Origin: Lingula anatina
Taxonomy: Eukaryota; Brachiopoda; Lingulata; Lingulida; Lingulidae
Length of the DNA: 64,000 nucleotides
NCBI RefSeq assembly: GCF_001039355.2
Contig: NW_019775381.1
Span: 149,535-213,534 of the forward strand
Direction: 5' to 3'
Shown: in pieces, positions 49,331 through 62,591 of the stretch
How the letters are laid out: each line of letters begins with the position of its first letter
Numbering within the stretch: position 1 is the stretch's first letter
Notes under the pieces: model-generated
Seen by the model: only the letters and a program-made list of their open reading frames with translations
The model's database searches: none
Told to the model about the DNA's origin: nothing
Program-made: the position numbers and the translations under genes

Positions 49331-49333
<3 letters not shown>

Positions 49334-49597
49334 ATGCATCAGTGTAACTGGTGACCGGCTTCGCATTCAGCACTGACATTTACTATGATTACTTCACAAA
49401 ATACATGGACACTTTATCGCCCTCCACTATCCCTGTCTTCTTCCTCCAAAACGTGTTGGTGCTTCCTATTCCAATTGGTTTTACATCAGGAGCGGTTCTG
49501 CAATAAATATCAGAAATAGGTGCCAGGAATGGACGTGGGTTAAGGGCATCGCGTTTTATTATTTATTGCTTAGCTACCTTCGGCAATATTGAATGTG

Positions 49598-49839
49598 AAA
49601 CTAGAAAAGCACTCCGAGAGCGCAGACCTCCGCCAAGGCAGCAATTTTTGATTATTATTGATTATTGATTAATTATTGATCCAGATCACCACCAAAAACT
49701 AATTATCTGTTCCTTGGCCCACTTCTGACAGTTCCTGAAAATTTCTTCAAAATCTGTCCATAACTTTTTGAGTTATGTTGATGACAGACAGACAGACAAA
49801 CAGGGGTGAAAACATATGTAACCTCCTTGGCGGAGGTAA
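49598..49839 (+). mobile_element. Dispersed repeat (SINE- or RTE-like non-autonomous element), fullest copy in the window
   Basis: Begins aaactagaaaagcactccga with gcgcagacctccgccaagg; ends acctccttggcggaggtaa. The two ends thus contain inverse sequences. Middle motifs are gatccagatcaccaccaaaa, aatctgtccataac and ttttgagttat with cagacagacagaca. I recall similar sequences as high-copy repeats in aquatic animals. Fragments also lie at 21396-21452, 32045-32078 and 40925-41015. No open frame. Confidence 0.65.
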
Positions 49840-49893
49840 AAAGAAAATTTTATTCATATGCAGACTGGGAGAAGGGAAGCACGCCCCTATTAT

Positions 49894-49988
49894 GACCCAT
49901 CAAACACATAACGTTATTAATATTATAACATTACGATAACTTTAACATAACCAAAAACGTTCTGATAGCGTACAGTGTTTGCTGGGTG
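49894..49988. mobile_element. Short MITE related to 42728-42858
   Basis: Left end gacccatcaaacacataacg and right end cgtacagtgtttgctgggt are imperfect inverted repeats around an acgtta/aacatt-rich core. The caaacac / gtgtttg motifs match the element in the PIK3R4 intron. Confidence 0.6.
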
Positions 49989-50047
49989 CCTATTTGATAT
50001 AATCCTCGCTGAATTCGTTTGTTAGATGATTTTAGCAGCCTACCGCT

Positions 50048-50186
50048 GGCACCATAAACCCTCTACCAGGGCCACAGTTATAATTCTGTGGATTTTTTGT
50101 TGAGACGACAGAGATTAAACAGAGACATATCTGTGAATATCTTGTGAAAAATCAATCTGTGGCCCTGGTAGAGGGTAGGCACCATA
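50048..50186. mobile_element. MITE with 20-bp perfect terminal inverted repeats and 9-bp target duplication
   Basis: Arms 50058-50077 (accctctaccagggccacag) and 50157-50176 (its exact reverse complement) enclose 79 bp. The sequence ggcaccata lies directly outside at 50048-50056 and 50178-50186. The element including one base beyond each arm is 121 bp. No coding capacity. Length and 9-bp duplication match the foldback at 46594-46731, but the arms differ. Confidence 0.88.
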
Positions 50187-51305
50187 CAGGTCCAGCTGTC
50201 AGATATGTCATAATATAACACAAGAGCTCATCTCCAGTATATTGTAAATATGCAAGAACATCGATATAAAGGTTAAACAGCAAGTGCTCTTTCGCTGCCC
50301 TGGATATGTACGTATGCAATGTTAGCTATATAAATAGCACAAAACTAATGCAGAACCAGACTAGTCCAGACTAGTTTGACTATCAAGGTAAGGCCGGTCA
50401 GGTTCGCTCACTGGACTTTTTTTTCTTTTTCGGGGTTCCTTTTATCCGTAATATAGCAATGAGTGATAGACATCATGTCTTTATCTTATATTGGAAAATG
50501 TGATTATTGCGATGTGTAATTGTTACGGAAAACCTGACATTAGAACATGCTACAATGAACCAATGAAAATTATTATTATTATTATTATTATTCATTCATC
50601 CGATTATCGTTCATTTTCTAATTTATTATATGTGCAAAACGGCTGGGCAATCCATTGTTCACATTTAATTATAATAATAATTAAGTTTTTCGTCCTTTAG
50701 TCACACTCGCCAGCTTTATTTAGATGTATTCCATTTTCTCTGACACTGATGAGTTTGCTTGCAGGTCACTTTTGCATTTTAATGTGAATTTATCCGACTC
50801 AGATATGTTTTTAATCAAAATGTGAATACCAGTCTGACAGGCCATCTCATTTTGTGACTTTCAATCTCAAATGAGCTCCATTGTTTGCAACCGCGGATAA
50901 CTCGATGAAGACTAATATTTCTGTATTACGAGAGTTAGAATGTCAGAAATCCTATGAATAAACGCATCCCGAATTCTGAGTTCAGATTAAGTAGTTCGCA
51001 TCCTCGCTTAATGTGCTGTTTGGTCCTGTTAACGCGGCAACAAAATAGGTTACAGGTTTTATGAGCGTCTATGAAAGTAGCACGCTATTTGTTTCTCATT
51101 GAGGGCATGTTATTTCCCGCCAGCTGCAATGTTAATATAAATTTTGGCAAGACTGGTTTGTTGTTTTTTATTCATACTATCTAGTCCTACATCGGGTCAT
51201 ATGCAGACTAACGTAAATGATGTGCAATTGAAATCACTGTAGTAAACATGGATAAGCGTACACTTCACCAACTGAGGGACATTTTTGAAAATGGTTCGAG
51301 GCGCA

Positions 51306-51465
51306 GGCCCGTAGCGGGGGAGGAGGGGTGTTTGGGGCGTTCATATGAACCGCCTTTATTCCCGGGAAAAAATTAATCTTGGTGCTAGAAGGTTTCATGG
51401 TGAAAGGCCCACCTTTTCAGAAAAAGACCCCCACCCCCCCCATTTGAAATCACTGGCTACGGGCC
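51306..51465. mobile_element. MITE with ggcccgtagc ... gctacgggcc ends, copy 1
   Basis: Perfect 10-bp inverted ends. The interior has G-runs, then ccaccttttcagaaaaagac and C-runs. The copy at 62107-62264 shares the ends, the G/C-run layout and the motif cattttcagaaaaa. Confidence 0.7.
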
Positions 51466-51635
51466 CGAGACGCATACATATAGGCCTACACGCATACGCA
51501 CACGCCCGAAGTAAGCCCCTTGGTGCCCATAGCACTCCCAGCACCACCTGCCCCTATAACACATTAAAAATCCCGCTATGTACTTCTTTGTTCTACTACT
51601 TTTTTTTACTTTTTTTTGCTCTTTCAATTTCTATC

Positions 51636-51670
51636 TATCCATCTATCTATCTATCTATCTATCTATCTAT
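51636..51670. repeat. (CTAT)n microsatellite
   Basis: Eight or nine tandem ctat units. Confidence 0.95.
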
Positions 51671-54600
51671 TTTGTGCTATTCTAGCAGCTTTGAGACCCT
51701 TGGGCCTTAGTGGAGGTGTCCGAAGCACGTGCTTATACATAAATCCGGCCCTGGCGCGCACTTACAAACACACGCATTAAATATTTAATAAAATCGTAAA
51801 AAAATAGAGAAAAGATAACGATAATAACACACTAGCAATACGATGCAACTCTACTATTTACAACACATAGTCCATTTTATATAATCATTCACATATTGTA
51901 GCCCTTATTTGTTACATGTAGCCTCCCAGACGGCAAAGCAGTAGAGGTGTACGTTTAAGCTGGTTTGCCGCGGTGCAGTCACATGACGAGTATATCGAGG
52001 GCCGTAAACAGGTGGAGAAAGTGTGTGGGTTAGCGTTCAGGCATCAGCCAACTGCTATTCGATCCGTCTTGGGCGTTTTCACTGCCGAGCTAGAGACCTC
52101 GTTGCCGCACAGTCAAGATTACGACTGTTTACGTCCATAATAACACCAGTGAAAGTTGAGACACCAAGTTAAAAAGGAAAAATATCAGGTAGGTTTATGA
52201 AATGTTTGGAGTAGAGTTAATCATGTTTTATCGTGATTGAAGTTTTGTTTAGATCTGGCGATCCAGGTGCTGAGTTTTTTTACCGGCTGAAGTCATTTTG
52301 CTCCGAAAGGGATTACCTAAAAAACAGCAAAACTCAACACTCGGAGTCAATGGTAGTAACAGATCGGTGTTAATTAGTTTATTTCAGAACAGAAGTGCAC
52401 CAGAAGTGTAATGTCTGTATGCACTCTATTGATTTAAGGGAAACAACAGTGGATAAGGAGTAGATATGCAAAAAAGAAAAAAAAATGCCGGCATTTGAGA
52501 ACCCAAAATACGATTGATTGCACCGAAATCTTCTGTGTACTTGGCGTATTACCAGGGGAAAAGGAAAATGAGAGCTGGTGAGATTAAATAGCAGAATAAG
52601 ATTATTTAACCGATCTGAATGAGTCATGAGCGTGCGACATGTAGCTGTTTAACGCCATAATGATATTCTTTTTTCTTTTCCTTTTTTTCTTATACAGTTG
52701 AAACCCTTATGAAGCGCATGTGCAATAAAATAAGTCAGTTGTTTTTTGCCAGGTACGGTTCATTTAGGTAACTATAGAGATCTACGACAACCACAGGAAT
52801 ACTTAAGCAAGATATTGTTCACTCGGAACGTGTAAAAACCCTCAATTGTACTGGATGAAAAAGTTTGTGCTCTGTGCCCACTATGAGCACTATGACAAAC
52901 CATTATAATACAGAAAAAGCCCAATTTTGAATATTAAGTAAAAGCCTTCCAAAGGACATAGCTGGGCGGCCCCTTCTGTGCTTAGATATGCAGTGCGATA
53001 GGAAGAAACTGCATCATTGTGCCATTCTCTATTTCAGTCTGTTTATTTCAGTCTGTTCAGACTGGACCATTTTGGAACGACAGACCATTGTCGCCAGACG
53101 ACAAGTTTGTATTTTACTCACTCTGCATCTATATTCTGCGTTGTCTTCGTTGTAGCCGTTTGGTGTTGCAAGTTAGGTCCACTCTCGGTCTAAATTCTCT
53201 TTGAACGTAACGAGCTTGAGTAGATTTCGACCGAACGCACCGAGAATTGCTTTTCCCCATAAATAATCACCCAACTTGCTCAAGACCTATTTGTATCTAG
53301 GCTGCAACCTTTATTGCTATGTAAGTGCATAAAGAAACCCATTCCCCTGTGTTCCAGGGATTTTTCAGGCCCATTCCTCATTTTTGCTAAGCTGTAAACA
53401 TAGCGCAAGTTATAATATGGGAGAACAACGGAGCCCTGGTCCAAGGGGGCACTGCCATATCGTGCAGGGAATGTACTGCCAACGGGAAAGGTCACGGTTT
53501 CAGATAGGGTATCTTAAGACAGAAAGACAAAGACGTTGATCGGTTCTATTTTTATAATTAAACATATTCAGCGAAGTCTGAGAAGATTTTTTTTTTTTTA
53601 CAGAGAGAGAAAGAGATTCCCCCTACTCCTTATGAATCTATGATTTTTATGAAAGGTTACTGTTAGACTTTATTAGTTATGATGGGTTTTGGAGTATGGT
53701 ATATGTGCTCGCCGCAGGAATACTTTCCACATCAAAAAAAAAAAAAAAAAAAAATCCAGAAAATAGCTCTAGAGACGACGCCGGCGGCTTGCATTGGGAA
53801 GAAGACATAATGCAGTCGGCAAAATGCTATTTCTTCAGCCTTAAAGCCATTACACCTTCTTACTGCTCACTCCTTTATGTCGAATTCTTTCTAAGATATG
53901 TCTATGCACAGCGATAAAATGTGAAGATATTGAGGAAATTTGCAGGCAGGAGGTAGTAAATAGGAATCTTAATGACAGCGCCGTTACAGGGCAATAATGC
54001 GCTTGTGGCAAACTATCACGGTGACAACAAAATATGCAGTCTTCATTTGCCATAAAATGGCCACGACCTTCGTTAGGAAGAAAATAGTTTTTAATGTCTC
54101 GGGGCTAGTTAAAACAGACTGAAATATTCACGGATATTTGTGGTTGTATTTATCAAGGTCAGTTCGTGATGGCATGGACGTGTGTCCACTGGAGTGTGTG
54201 TCTCGCTCACCTCTCGTGTTAGGTGTCATCAGAGGGTCACTCTACAAAAAAAAAAATGAACATTTAGGTCGCATCAGAGGGTCACTCAAAAAAATGGTCG
54301 CATAATGACGCAAAATATTTCGTGTAATATTTGCATAATTCTGCCTTGCTCCATTATTTTCTCTGTGTTATACAATGGACGCTTCCGATATGAAAATAAT
54401 TTAAAAGTAATTATAATGTGATAAATAAAACAATATGAAAACATTACTCAAAATGTTAACGTCACTGACCTGACTCAAATATTCACTTTTTGTGGAAAGA
54501 CCCCTATTTCTAAAAGGCAGGCTCTTATTTCACCAAAGATCTCGAGTCGATAAGTTTTTTATCTTAAATCTGAAGATTCTATTGCACTTTGACTAATGAC

Positions 54601-56170
54601 TGATATCTGTATACTTAAACTCCATATAATGTGCAAAATATAAAACCTTACACAATTATTCATCATATCGACCTACGCTATTTCTAGCATTATTTCTGCA
54701 AAGCATATAATTATGTTTCTAAATTCATTTGCTTCTCTCTCTACATATAATAGTATGCGGGTTTGCGTGTTGTTCATTTCGCTTATAGGATGCTTTTGTC
54801 TTTTTTATCTCTCTTTCTGTGTTGATAGTGCAGTATCTTTCTGATGAGTCCATCAAAGTGTGTGTCTTTTCTGTTTGGCTGCGTTCTTTACTTTTTATTT
54901 CAGGCATTTTGAAAGCCAAAATTGTCTTTTTTGAGATCGATGCAGGAGATCGATGCCGACATGCAAAAAAAAAAAAAAAAAAAAACATATTATCAAGGGG
55001 GTCTGGACCCCACGCCATATTTCAGACTTTTTTTCACAAAATGGCTGTCTCACCGTCAGGGTAGAAATAGACCTAATTCAACCCCCATCGTGTCCCTTCA
55101 TATGGCTGTACATCAATAAGCAGCACATTACATATACACGCTTTATTATTAATACTTAAGACAACCAAGACCCGCGGATGACATGATACTTGTCGAGAAA
55201 ATTGCCTTAATGGTAATGTCAAAGAGAAAAAAAGAAACAAATAAAAGACGCCAAACTGTGTTGATAAAGAGTAACACCATGACTCTCACGTGATGCCGCA
55301 GGCGGCCTTGGAAATGTATTGACTATTATTTCGCCACATATGTTATTACTTAACACAGTTCTTCGCGATAGTCCTCTCAATCTCCTAAGTGCATCGCGTA
55401 TATGTGGGTCTTATTTTATTTTTCATCTTTTTAATAACTTATTTATTTATTTATTTTTGAAAGGCAATAATTTCTGTAGGAACAATGTTCTATAACATCT
55501 TCAAGAAGGACCTTCAAATGCCTTATAAATGTATTTAAATACTAGTATCTAGACACATCGATTCAAAAATAAGCGTAAACCAAAACAATATCGCATCTCT
55601 TCTATAAGTGAAAGGAATGTAAACCGCGTAAACTAAACCGCAAACATTAAACGAGCACAGCCTAATGTTCCACCTACTAAGATAATAAAAAAGATTCTGC
55701 TGTTATGACAAGACACCCCCTCACGCAAACATTTTCAGGGACAACAAGAGAGAAAATCACCGCTGACACGTAACGGTCGCGGTAGGGAAAATCCGTGTCT
55801 CCTGCGCGATTTTAGACGATGGCTATATTATCTAATAGACGTCTGGAAATGTTTTTATGTATAAAGATGGGTCACAGTGAAATGTAAAGAGAAATTATGC
55901 TCCATACGCCAGTCGAGATGGGCGTCTTTTTTTTTCAACAACGCCCACCAACTGAATGGCGGTTTATAATACATAACGGCGTCACGGAATCTTGTGACTC
56001 TGCTTGGAGTGAGCGTTAGTCAGAGGGAGGTTGAAATGCTAATGATTTACGATAGACTTATACTATGTGCGTTTGAAAATACTCCAAGAGTTTTTTAATG
56101 TCCTGTAAAACTACCGGTCTTTCCTAATTTAAACATAAAAAAAGCCTCACAAGTACCTGGTGTCGACTTC

Positions 56171-56215
56171 GGGGGGGGGGNNNNNNNNNNNNNNNNNNNN
56201 NNNNNGGGGGGGGGG
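56171..56215. other. Assembly gap inside a poly-G run
   Basis: Ten G, 25 N (56181-56205), then ten G. Probably a long homopolymer or G-rich satellite that could not be assembled. Confidence 0.9.
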
Positions 56216-59154
56216 TAAATGAACCATGGGCAATCCACAGCTAAAAAAGATATTTTATTAGAAATGAAACACACCAGCGAATGAAAGTGCAGGAACGGGT
56301 ATAGCAATAATTTATGCATTGAATTTTTTTTCTCGAGGAAAAGAACATTTCGGTCGAAAATCCCGGATGGAATCCCTTTGACAATGAACTCGCACAATTC
56401 ACGAAAGAAGGAGAAACGAAATGAGTGAGAGAGTTTGGCCTAATTTCCCTCACACAGATGTATGCTGGTGTAGAGAGGGCCACCATTAATACTCTGAAAC
56501 GCAGGGTGTAGGTATTTAGTACCGCTGGCATTCCCATGTATGAGGAGTAAAAAAAGATAAGAAAGTTCACAAGGTGGATGCGGTATAACAGGCATTGCGG
56601 CAGACACCTGTGCGGGCGGTGTACCATATAGACAGACAGTGACTGGTTATATATATTACGTCAGGTGAAAAAAGCTAGAGGGTCACTTAATAATCCTGAA
56701 TGCTGTATTTTCTTCAGGTAATACCTCCTTTTCTTTGAGAGAATCAAGGAGTTGTATGAGATACAATATATAATGCATATATAGGCCTACAATAGTATTA
56801 TACATATATTGATCGTCATGCCGAATCATATCCTTTTATTTTATTTTATTTTATTTCATTTTACTTTATCTTTATTTTTGGCATAGCAAAAAAAATTACT
56901 GATCTTGCAAAAAAGATTACCGCAGCGGATGCCTTCCCAGGGCTCCACATTGGTACCGAACGTAATGAACTTTGGTTGGCATTGTTTTAGGAAATTTCAA
57001 TTTTATAAAGTCATTTGTAATTATTTGTGTAACGGAGGAAAGACCCTTTTTCAGAATAAATTTATATTCAAAAACCTGTTTCGAAGTAGGGCGGATGCAG
57101 TCTGTGTTCATATAGTGTAGGCCTAATGGTTAATTAGCCATTATTTCTTTTAAAATACAAAGGATTGTCAAGTACGAAATGAAAATCGGGTTACATATAT
57201 TTATCATGGACAAAATAATCGCCCTTACATCCTTCACAAATATGCAAACTGTGACAGTAAAACACCCCTGCAGGCAAACGATCTCATTAGTTCTCGCGGT
57301 GTATTACGAGATTTCGCCAGGTGTGCACAGCATGGCGTTGCTCTTATAACTCGAGTTAAATGAATCGTCCCTGTAAAGTTTTTACACTCGTGTCTGATTG
57401 TCTGCTTGGGTGCGTAGAATACGCTTTTTTTCACTTAATTTCACTTCTACACCATTCGATTATGGGATAAAGTGTGCCATTTGGTGCAATACGTTTTGGA
57501 AAAGCACCCTAAGATGAAAATCGCTTATATTTGCCCAAGGAAAATCCCAAGATTTACCAATTGACTCCAAAACCTCGTTTATGTCTCAAGGTGACTTACA
57601 GAGGTTTCAGGTAATTCTACCTGTAATATGTGGGTTCGCTTAGAAGATATCACTCTCAATAACTCGGGTGTTGCTCAATAAAGTGTTTTATGGGATAAAC
57701 GTGTCCTCTTTTTGCAGCGTTTTTTTTTTTTTGTACCCTGCTCTACGTTTTTACGCTGTACACCACGGACAAATCAAAGGCACGTGCACCTGGTTAGCAA
57801 GATAACGAAATAATTAATAAACATTGTTGTTTTAACGTGAGATTCGAGTAGAGTAAGACTACTTCTAAAACGGTCTCCCATTGGCAACGAAAGTCTGTAT
57901 GCTTGTTTTCTGTACCTCCATAAAAGTCTTAGGCCTATCTCTTTCTTATATCATCAAGGGTTACGACCCAACCGGCAATTTTGAAGATTGAAATGAAAAA
58001 AAATTAGCTTACTTGTAAAGGAAACATGTAAAGTTGTAACACTTTTCCCTGGAAATTAGAAAACAATTTAAATACTTTGATCCTTGAGGCTGTGTGCTGC
58101 GTTCTTTAAAATAGGGGTCAAGTCGTATTGTTACAATTATGTATCCAATTTTTTACATTGAAAGACATTTTAAAAGAGTAGATTACTTTTTTAAAATATT
58201 TATCTGAATTTACTTCCACGTGAAACAAATAAAAATAAAAAACGAAACACAACACTGTAACACAAGAGAGGAAACTGCTCGAGAGACGCAAAGGAATTTC
58301 CCCTTTAAAACAGTCCGTGTTTTCAATATCGAAATTTCAAACATCCTTATTGGATTTCCTATGTGGGTTATTCAATCATGCCTCATATAAGGCGTGTACG
58401 GACGTGGATTACATTACATTACCCGCTTCAAACACCTTCAACTCCGGTTTATCTATCCAATTAACTGACGAAGTGAGGCAGTCATATTTCCGGTCTAAAA
58501 AAGTCCATGTCTGAGCACAACCTGTGTCTGTGTTATATAGTGGGAGGCCTATGATTCAAAGAGCACAGTGAGTACACTGCCAGCGAGATGCTTAAAATAT
58601 GAAATATATTAGCATTATAATGAAGACGTAAATATTAATATGTGATAAAGCATTTCTGTCACCCTGAGTTTCAGCACACTAATGGCGACAATTTTTGAAG
58701 AGATATGGTTAACCTTAATTTCAAAGATGGGAACCTACATGATAAAGTTGAAGGGAGAAGTTTATCTCCATCATAAAATAGTAGAATATGCAATTATTAT
58801 TTGTCAAAAAAAGCATAAAATGCACAGAAAACGCTTTTTTGTCGCCGTTTGAATGATAAAAATAACGTATAAAGGTACACAAAAAATCCCGTGTAATATT
58901 TGTAGGTGAAAATTACCTTGAGCGATACCTGCATCTCTGCAATGCAAGTCTTGTTTATTAATGACTTTTTCCTCAGCCGTCTCAAGTATTATCACTTTCA
59001 CACAACTTGTTAGGTCTTATTTTGAGCCGAGAGCACTTTTCTTTACAGTGACTCATTTACCACCTGGGGAGACGTTCTAGTCGAGTAAACATGTTAGCTA
59101 TACAGTGTGTGCATCTTTTTTTTTCATATATATGCACTGGCAAGAATGCATGCA

Positions 59155-59203
59155 TACAGACAGACAGTCAGACAAACAGACTAGCAGACAGACAAACAGA
59201 CAG
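59155..59203. repeat. Degenerate (CAGA)n microsatellite
   Basis: Cagacagacagtcagacaaa-type repeats with interruptions. Confidence 0.85.
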
Positions 59204-60727
59204 ATGGATTGTCGCAAGGACTGGATCACGTGAGCTCGAGTGTGTACGTATACCCCCAAATCACCAGAATATACGAAATATACGGTGTCCAAAATACACT
59301 CGTAGTCAATTTAACATCCACTGTATTTTTATCTCTACAATGAAGTGACCCACGAGTAGAAAAGGCCAAGAAAGATACATTAAATGAGTGGCCTTCATCT
59401 GTAAATATAGACTTCACCTTGGAGCAGCTCGGGTAGAGGCATGCATACCCAAACAGAAATAGCTGTCCTCGCACGAATTTTATGGCCAATTTTTCACGAG
59501 TGTTCGGTGTAGTCTGGTTCACAGTAAAATAAACAATAATAAAGCGCCATCGGGCGGATAAATAAGCATAAATATAAAAAATAAGGATTTTTACGTTCGA
59601 TTTCCAGTGAGATCTCTGTTGTATAATTCTACTGTCTATTCACGCAGAGAATCCACTGTGTTACAAGCAGTCTCTATTACTCATGACTGTATAACAAATC
59701 AACTTTTTAACACGTCATATGGTTTCAAATGACCTAGACAGATAATGCGCATCTGAAATATTCAAGGGATACGTTTAGCATATGTTTTCAGGTTAATGGT
59801 TATATAGACTTTGTGCATATTTTTCAACAGTGAAAGGCACTTCGAGAGAGATCAGTCGCGGCATAATGCATTTTTGATGGCTGGCCCCCATTATGAAAAT
59901 CATATCGTATACAACCTATGGCCTGTTAATGTCGATAAAGTAACTAAAGATCTTTTTTGTGCGATGATGAACAGAGGGAAGATGAGATTGAGAGACAGGC
60001 TAATATTTTGATATTGTGGACACTTATCATTCTGTGCAGAACTCATTAAGTAGGCCCTAGATAAAATTGTGGACGCCGCGAGAATATTGAGCAGATTTTA
60101 GTGTTTTATTCTCCCGACGGGAAAATGTCCAACATCTGTGGTATCTTCGTGAGTGATGATACTCGGATGTACGGACCTGGACATGCCCAAATTCAAAAGG
60201 GCCTTTTTGTCCCCTTCTCTTAATTTGAATTGTAGGAATCTCAAGGAATACGCCGAGCTCAATCGTACTGTGCATTATTTCATAGAATCGCCTTCTGGCA
60301 ATCATTTTCATTCATGGGGCATAGACATGTATTACGATGGGGTTGCCCCTCAAAAACTGTCCTCTTACCGCGTACATTGACCAGAATTCTCTGCCTCCGT
60401 TCTTTAATTTTGTTGTGGCAAATTGTTTTACCATTTGATTTCAAATGCCCCATATGATTTGATATTTTAAGCTCTTCATAAATTGTTAATCTCAATGTTT
60501 TGCTGGCTAAGGAAAAGGGCATCTAAACATGCCAATTGCCTCAAAACCGGTTTCATTTTGTCTTCCTCGATCAACGCCAATATATGAATGCGGTATCAGT
60601 TTCTCAAGAGAATGAGTGTCTTGTTAATTTTTCTCAATAAGATACATCAACAACAGATTTTAGAACTGTCATCTTGGATCCAGCGATAGGCCTATTTATC
60701 AGGGAGCTAACTTTATATTTTTTCCTA

Positions 60728-60956
60728 ATTCAGAATTGCCTTGCAAAACATCAGAACCCGCATTACGTCACAAAGCGGTAATATCAATTACATCAATCAG
60801 GGATTGTTTTTTCACTTAATTCAAAATGATTCAGCAGACGCTGACATAACAACCCGCAACCCAAATATTAAACACAGGTTTGAGAAGTAATACGTCCCAA
60901 GGCAGGAATATCAATTACATTCATCATGGTTCTAAAGGTTTGTTTTTTGTTTTTAT
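60728..60956 (+). repeat. Two decayed upstream copies of the PLAC8-like first coding exon and its acceptor
   Basis: The acceptor-plus-start block of the real exon (attcagaatggctcagcag) recurs as attcagaattgcct at 60728 and attcaaaatgattcagcag at 60819. Each copy carries on to a tacgtca/tacgtcc...ggcgg/gcagg motif like tacgtcacaaggcgggacta in the exon. Copy two has lost the acceptor AG and meets TAA after seven codons. Copy one has lost the ATG. Confidence 0.8.
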
Positions 60957-60963
60957 ATTCAGA

Positions 60964-62591
60964 ATGGCTCAGCAGACAGTGACGTCACAGCCCACAGTCG
61001 TGACGAGTATTACGTCACAAGGCGGGACTATCACAGTCAACGCCCCCAATGACTGGCAGACTGGCATCTTCGGCTGCTTCGAGGACATCACAACATGTAC
61101 GTATAGGTAGAACTAGTATGACTAATGTGTTAGAAAATGCATCAGTTTTGAATGCGATAGGTGATCCTTCCCAAGAACAACTAAAACAATGCCTATGTGT
61201 ATATATCTATTCATCACAAAGACGTGTGTCCTGAATAATAGTAGGTGATCAAATGAAATTTAATGTAATTGGAAATGAAGTAAAAACAATCCTTTTAAAT
61301 ATACTGTCTAGTGTTGTTTATGTATTTGTCAATTCATATCTTTCATTTAACTTTTTGAAAAATTCTCCTTATATTCTATTATCACGATAAGCAGTACGCC
61401 TATGGAAGTTCCAGATTTCTCATAAACTACTTCACAAATAAGGTACAAACGTGGACATAACATCTAACTTCATCAAATAAATTAGCCGCACTGTAACATA
61501 GATTAAGGGTATCAATGGCTTTTTCCTACTGGACAAAAGTGAAATGATAAAATCAATCATTTCTATATTAACGAATTCGTGTATCGTCTCTTCCAGGTCT
61601 ATGTGGACTGTTCTGCTTCCCGTGCCTGTTGTGCCGTACCTCGGCTCAGATGGGCGAGCACTACATCATGCCTTTCTGCTGCCCGCTAGGTGTCGTGGCC
61701 ATGAGAACTAAACTGCGCATGCTCAGGGGTATTCAGGTAAAACCTTGCGTGCATTCGACATTGAAAATCAGCCATTGTAAAATATTGCAAACTTTCTTCG
61801 CCAGTATACTAACAAAATGGTACTTGAAAAGAAAGGCTAATTATGGACCAGCGCTTCATTCGTTCAGTGTTTTTCATACTAGAAATATGTAGCCTCAAAA
61901 AATTCCTTTACTTTATTTAAGATTAAAAGTGTCTGGACTCTCTCTCAATCACAGGCCCTTCTAGCTGGTGCTTTTTATGTCGATGTAGACTTCTAAATAG
62001 CTAATTATGAGCAACGAACTTTTCCTGAAATATCGTCAATTTTCTCATTATAACAAGGCATACCTGAAACGAATGCCTTGAGAAATTGAAATGATAGCCT
62101 TAGCCAGGTCCGTAGCCAGGGGGGTTCGGGGGATTCGAAAGACCCCCCCCCTTTTGCTGGGAAAAGGTCCACTCTGGGTAAATTTGATCTAGATAAACTA
62201 AGTTTTCATGACAAAAGGTCCACATTTTCAGAAAAAAACCTTTTGCAGTTGCTATCTACGGGCCTGGGCTTTCCAGATCAATTTAAGAAAAAAAAAAAGG
62301 CTGCGTCTTTTTTTTATTCAGTCCTGCTATTTGAAGCATTTTGTGAAAATGGTTCCCGCGTTACTTACCGTCTTATTAAAATGCGATATATTTGTCAGTT
62401 TCTCTTAAAATCAATAAAGAACTGATTACATAACAACACTTTTGCAATATGTTTTATTTTACTCATATTTTGAAGACGTATGTTTTCTTGTCGATCAGGG
62501 CTCCATCTGCTGGGATTCTCTTGCCATGGAGCTGTGTGGCCCATGCGCAGTCTGCCAAATGAAGAGAGAAATGGACAAAGCTGGCTGGTAA
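60964..62591 (+). CDS. PLAC8 / cornifelin-like small cysteine-rich protein (121 aa)
   Basis: Three coding exons: 60964-61096, 61597-61736, 62499-62591 (366 nt with TAA), all in phase with GT-AG introns. After a short Thr/Gln/Ser-rich N terminus (MAQQTVTSQPTVVTS) comes the PLAC8 domain, with DWQTGIFGCFEDITTC, then CLCGLFCFPCLLC, GEHYIMPFCCPLG, VAMRTKLRM, GSICWDS and CGPCAVCQMKREM. The CCXXXXCPC-type motif of the family appears as CFPCLLC. PLAC8 proteins are membrane-associated or cytosolic, with roles in cell proliferation, differentiation and cadmium or organ-size control in different lineages; the exact role here cannot be stated. The domain is complete. Length fits human PLAC8 and cornifelin (about 112-115 aa). 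AATAAA at 62750. Confidence 0.93.
62107..62264. mobile_element. MITE with ggtccgtagc ... ctacgggcc ends, copy 2, in the PLAC8-like gene's second intron
   Basis: Inverted ends like 51306-51465 with slight decay, a ggggggttcgggg / cccccccc interior and ccacattttcagaaaaa. Located between exons 2 and 3. Confidence 0.7.

Larger units (their letters stand above)
44940..60963. other. 16-kb region without a supported gene
   Basis: Begins with the PIK3R4 promoter/5' UTR region (GC-rich stretch near 44995-45015). The rest contains MITEs, dispersed repeats, simple repeats and a G-homopolymer gap, listed separately. Open frames here are short, overlap repeats or low-complexity DNA, and show no domain I recognise. 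It may contain noncoding first exons or enhancers of the PLAC8-like gene, which I cannot demonstrate. Confidence 0.6.

Noticed and set aside
52030-52195. Possible noncoding first exon ending with donor gtaggt near 52190
   Set aside because: A single donor-like site in moderately GC-rich DNA. It could lead to the PLAC8-like gene 8.8 kb away, but nothing else supports it.
53280-53495. 71-codon minus-strand frame
   Set aside because: No family resemblance and no splice context.
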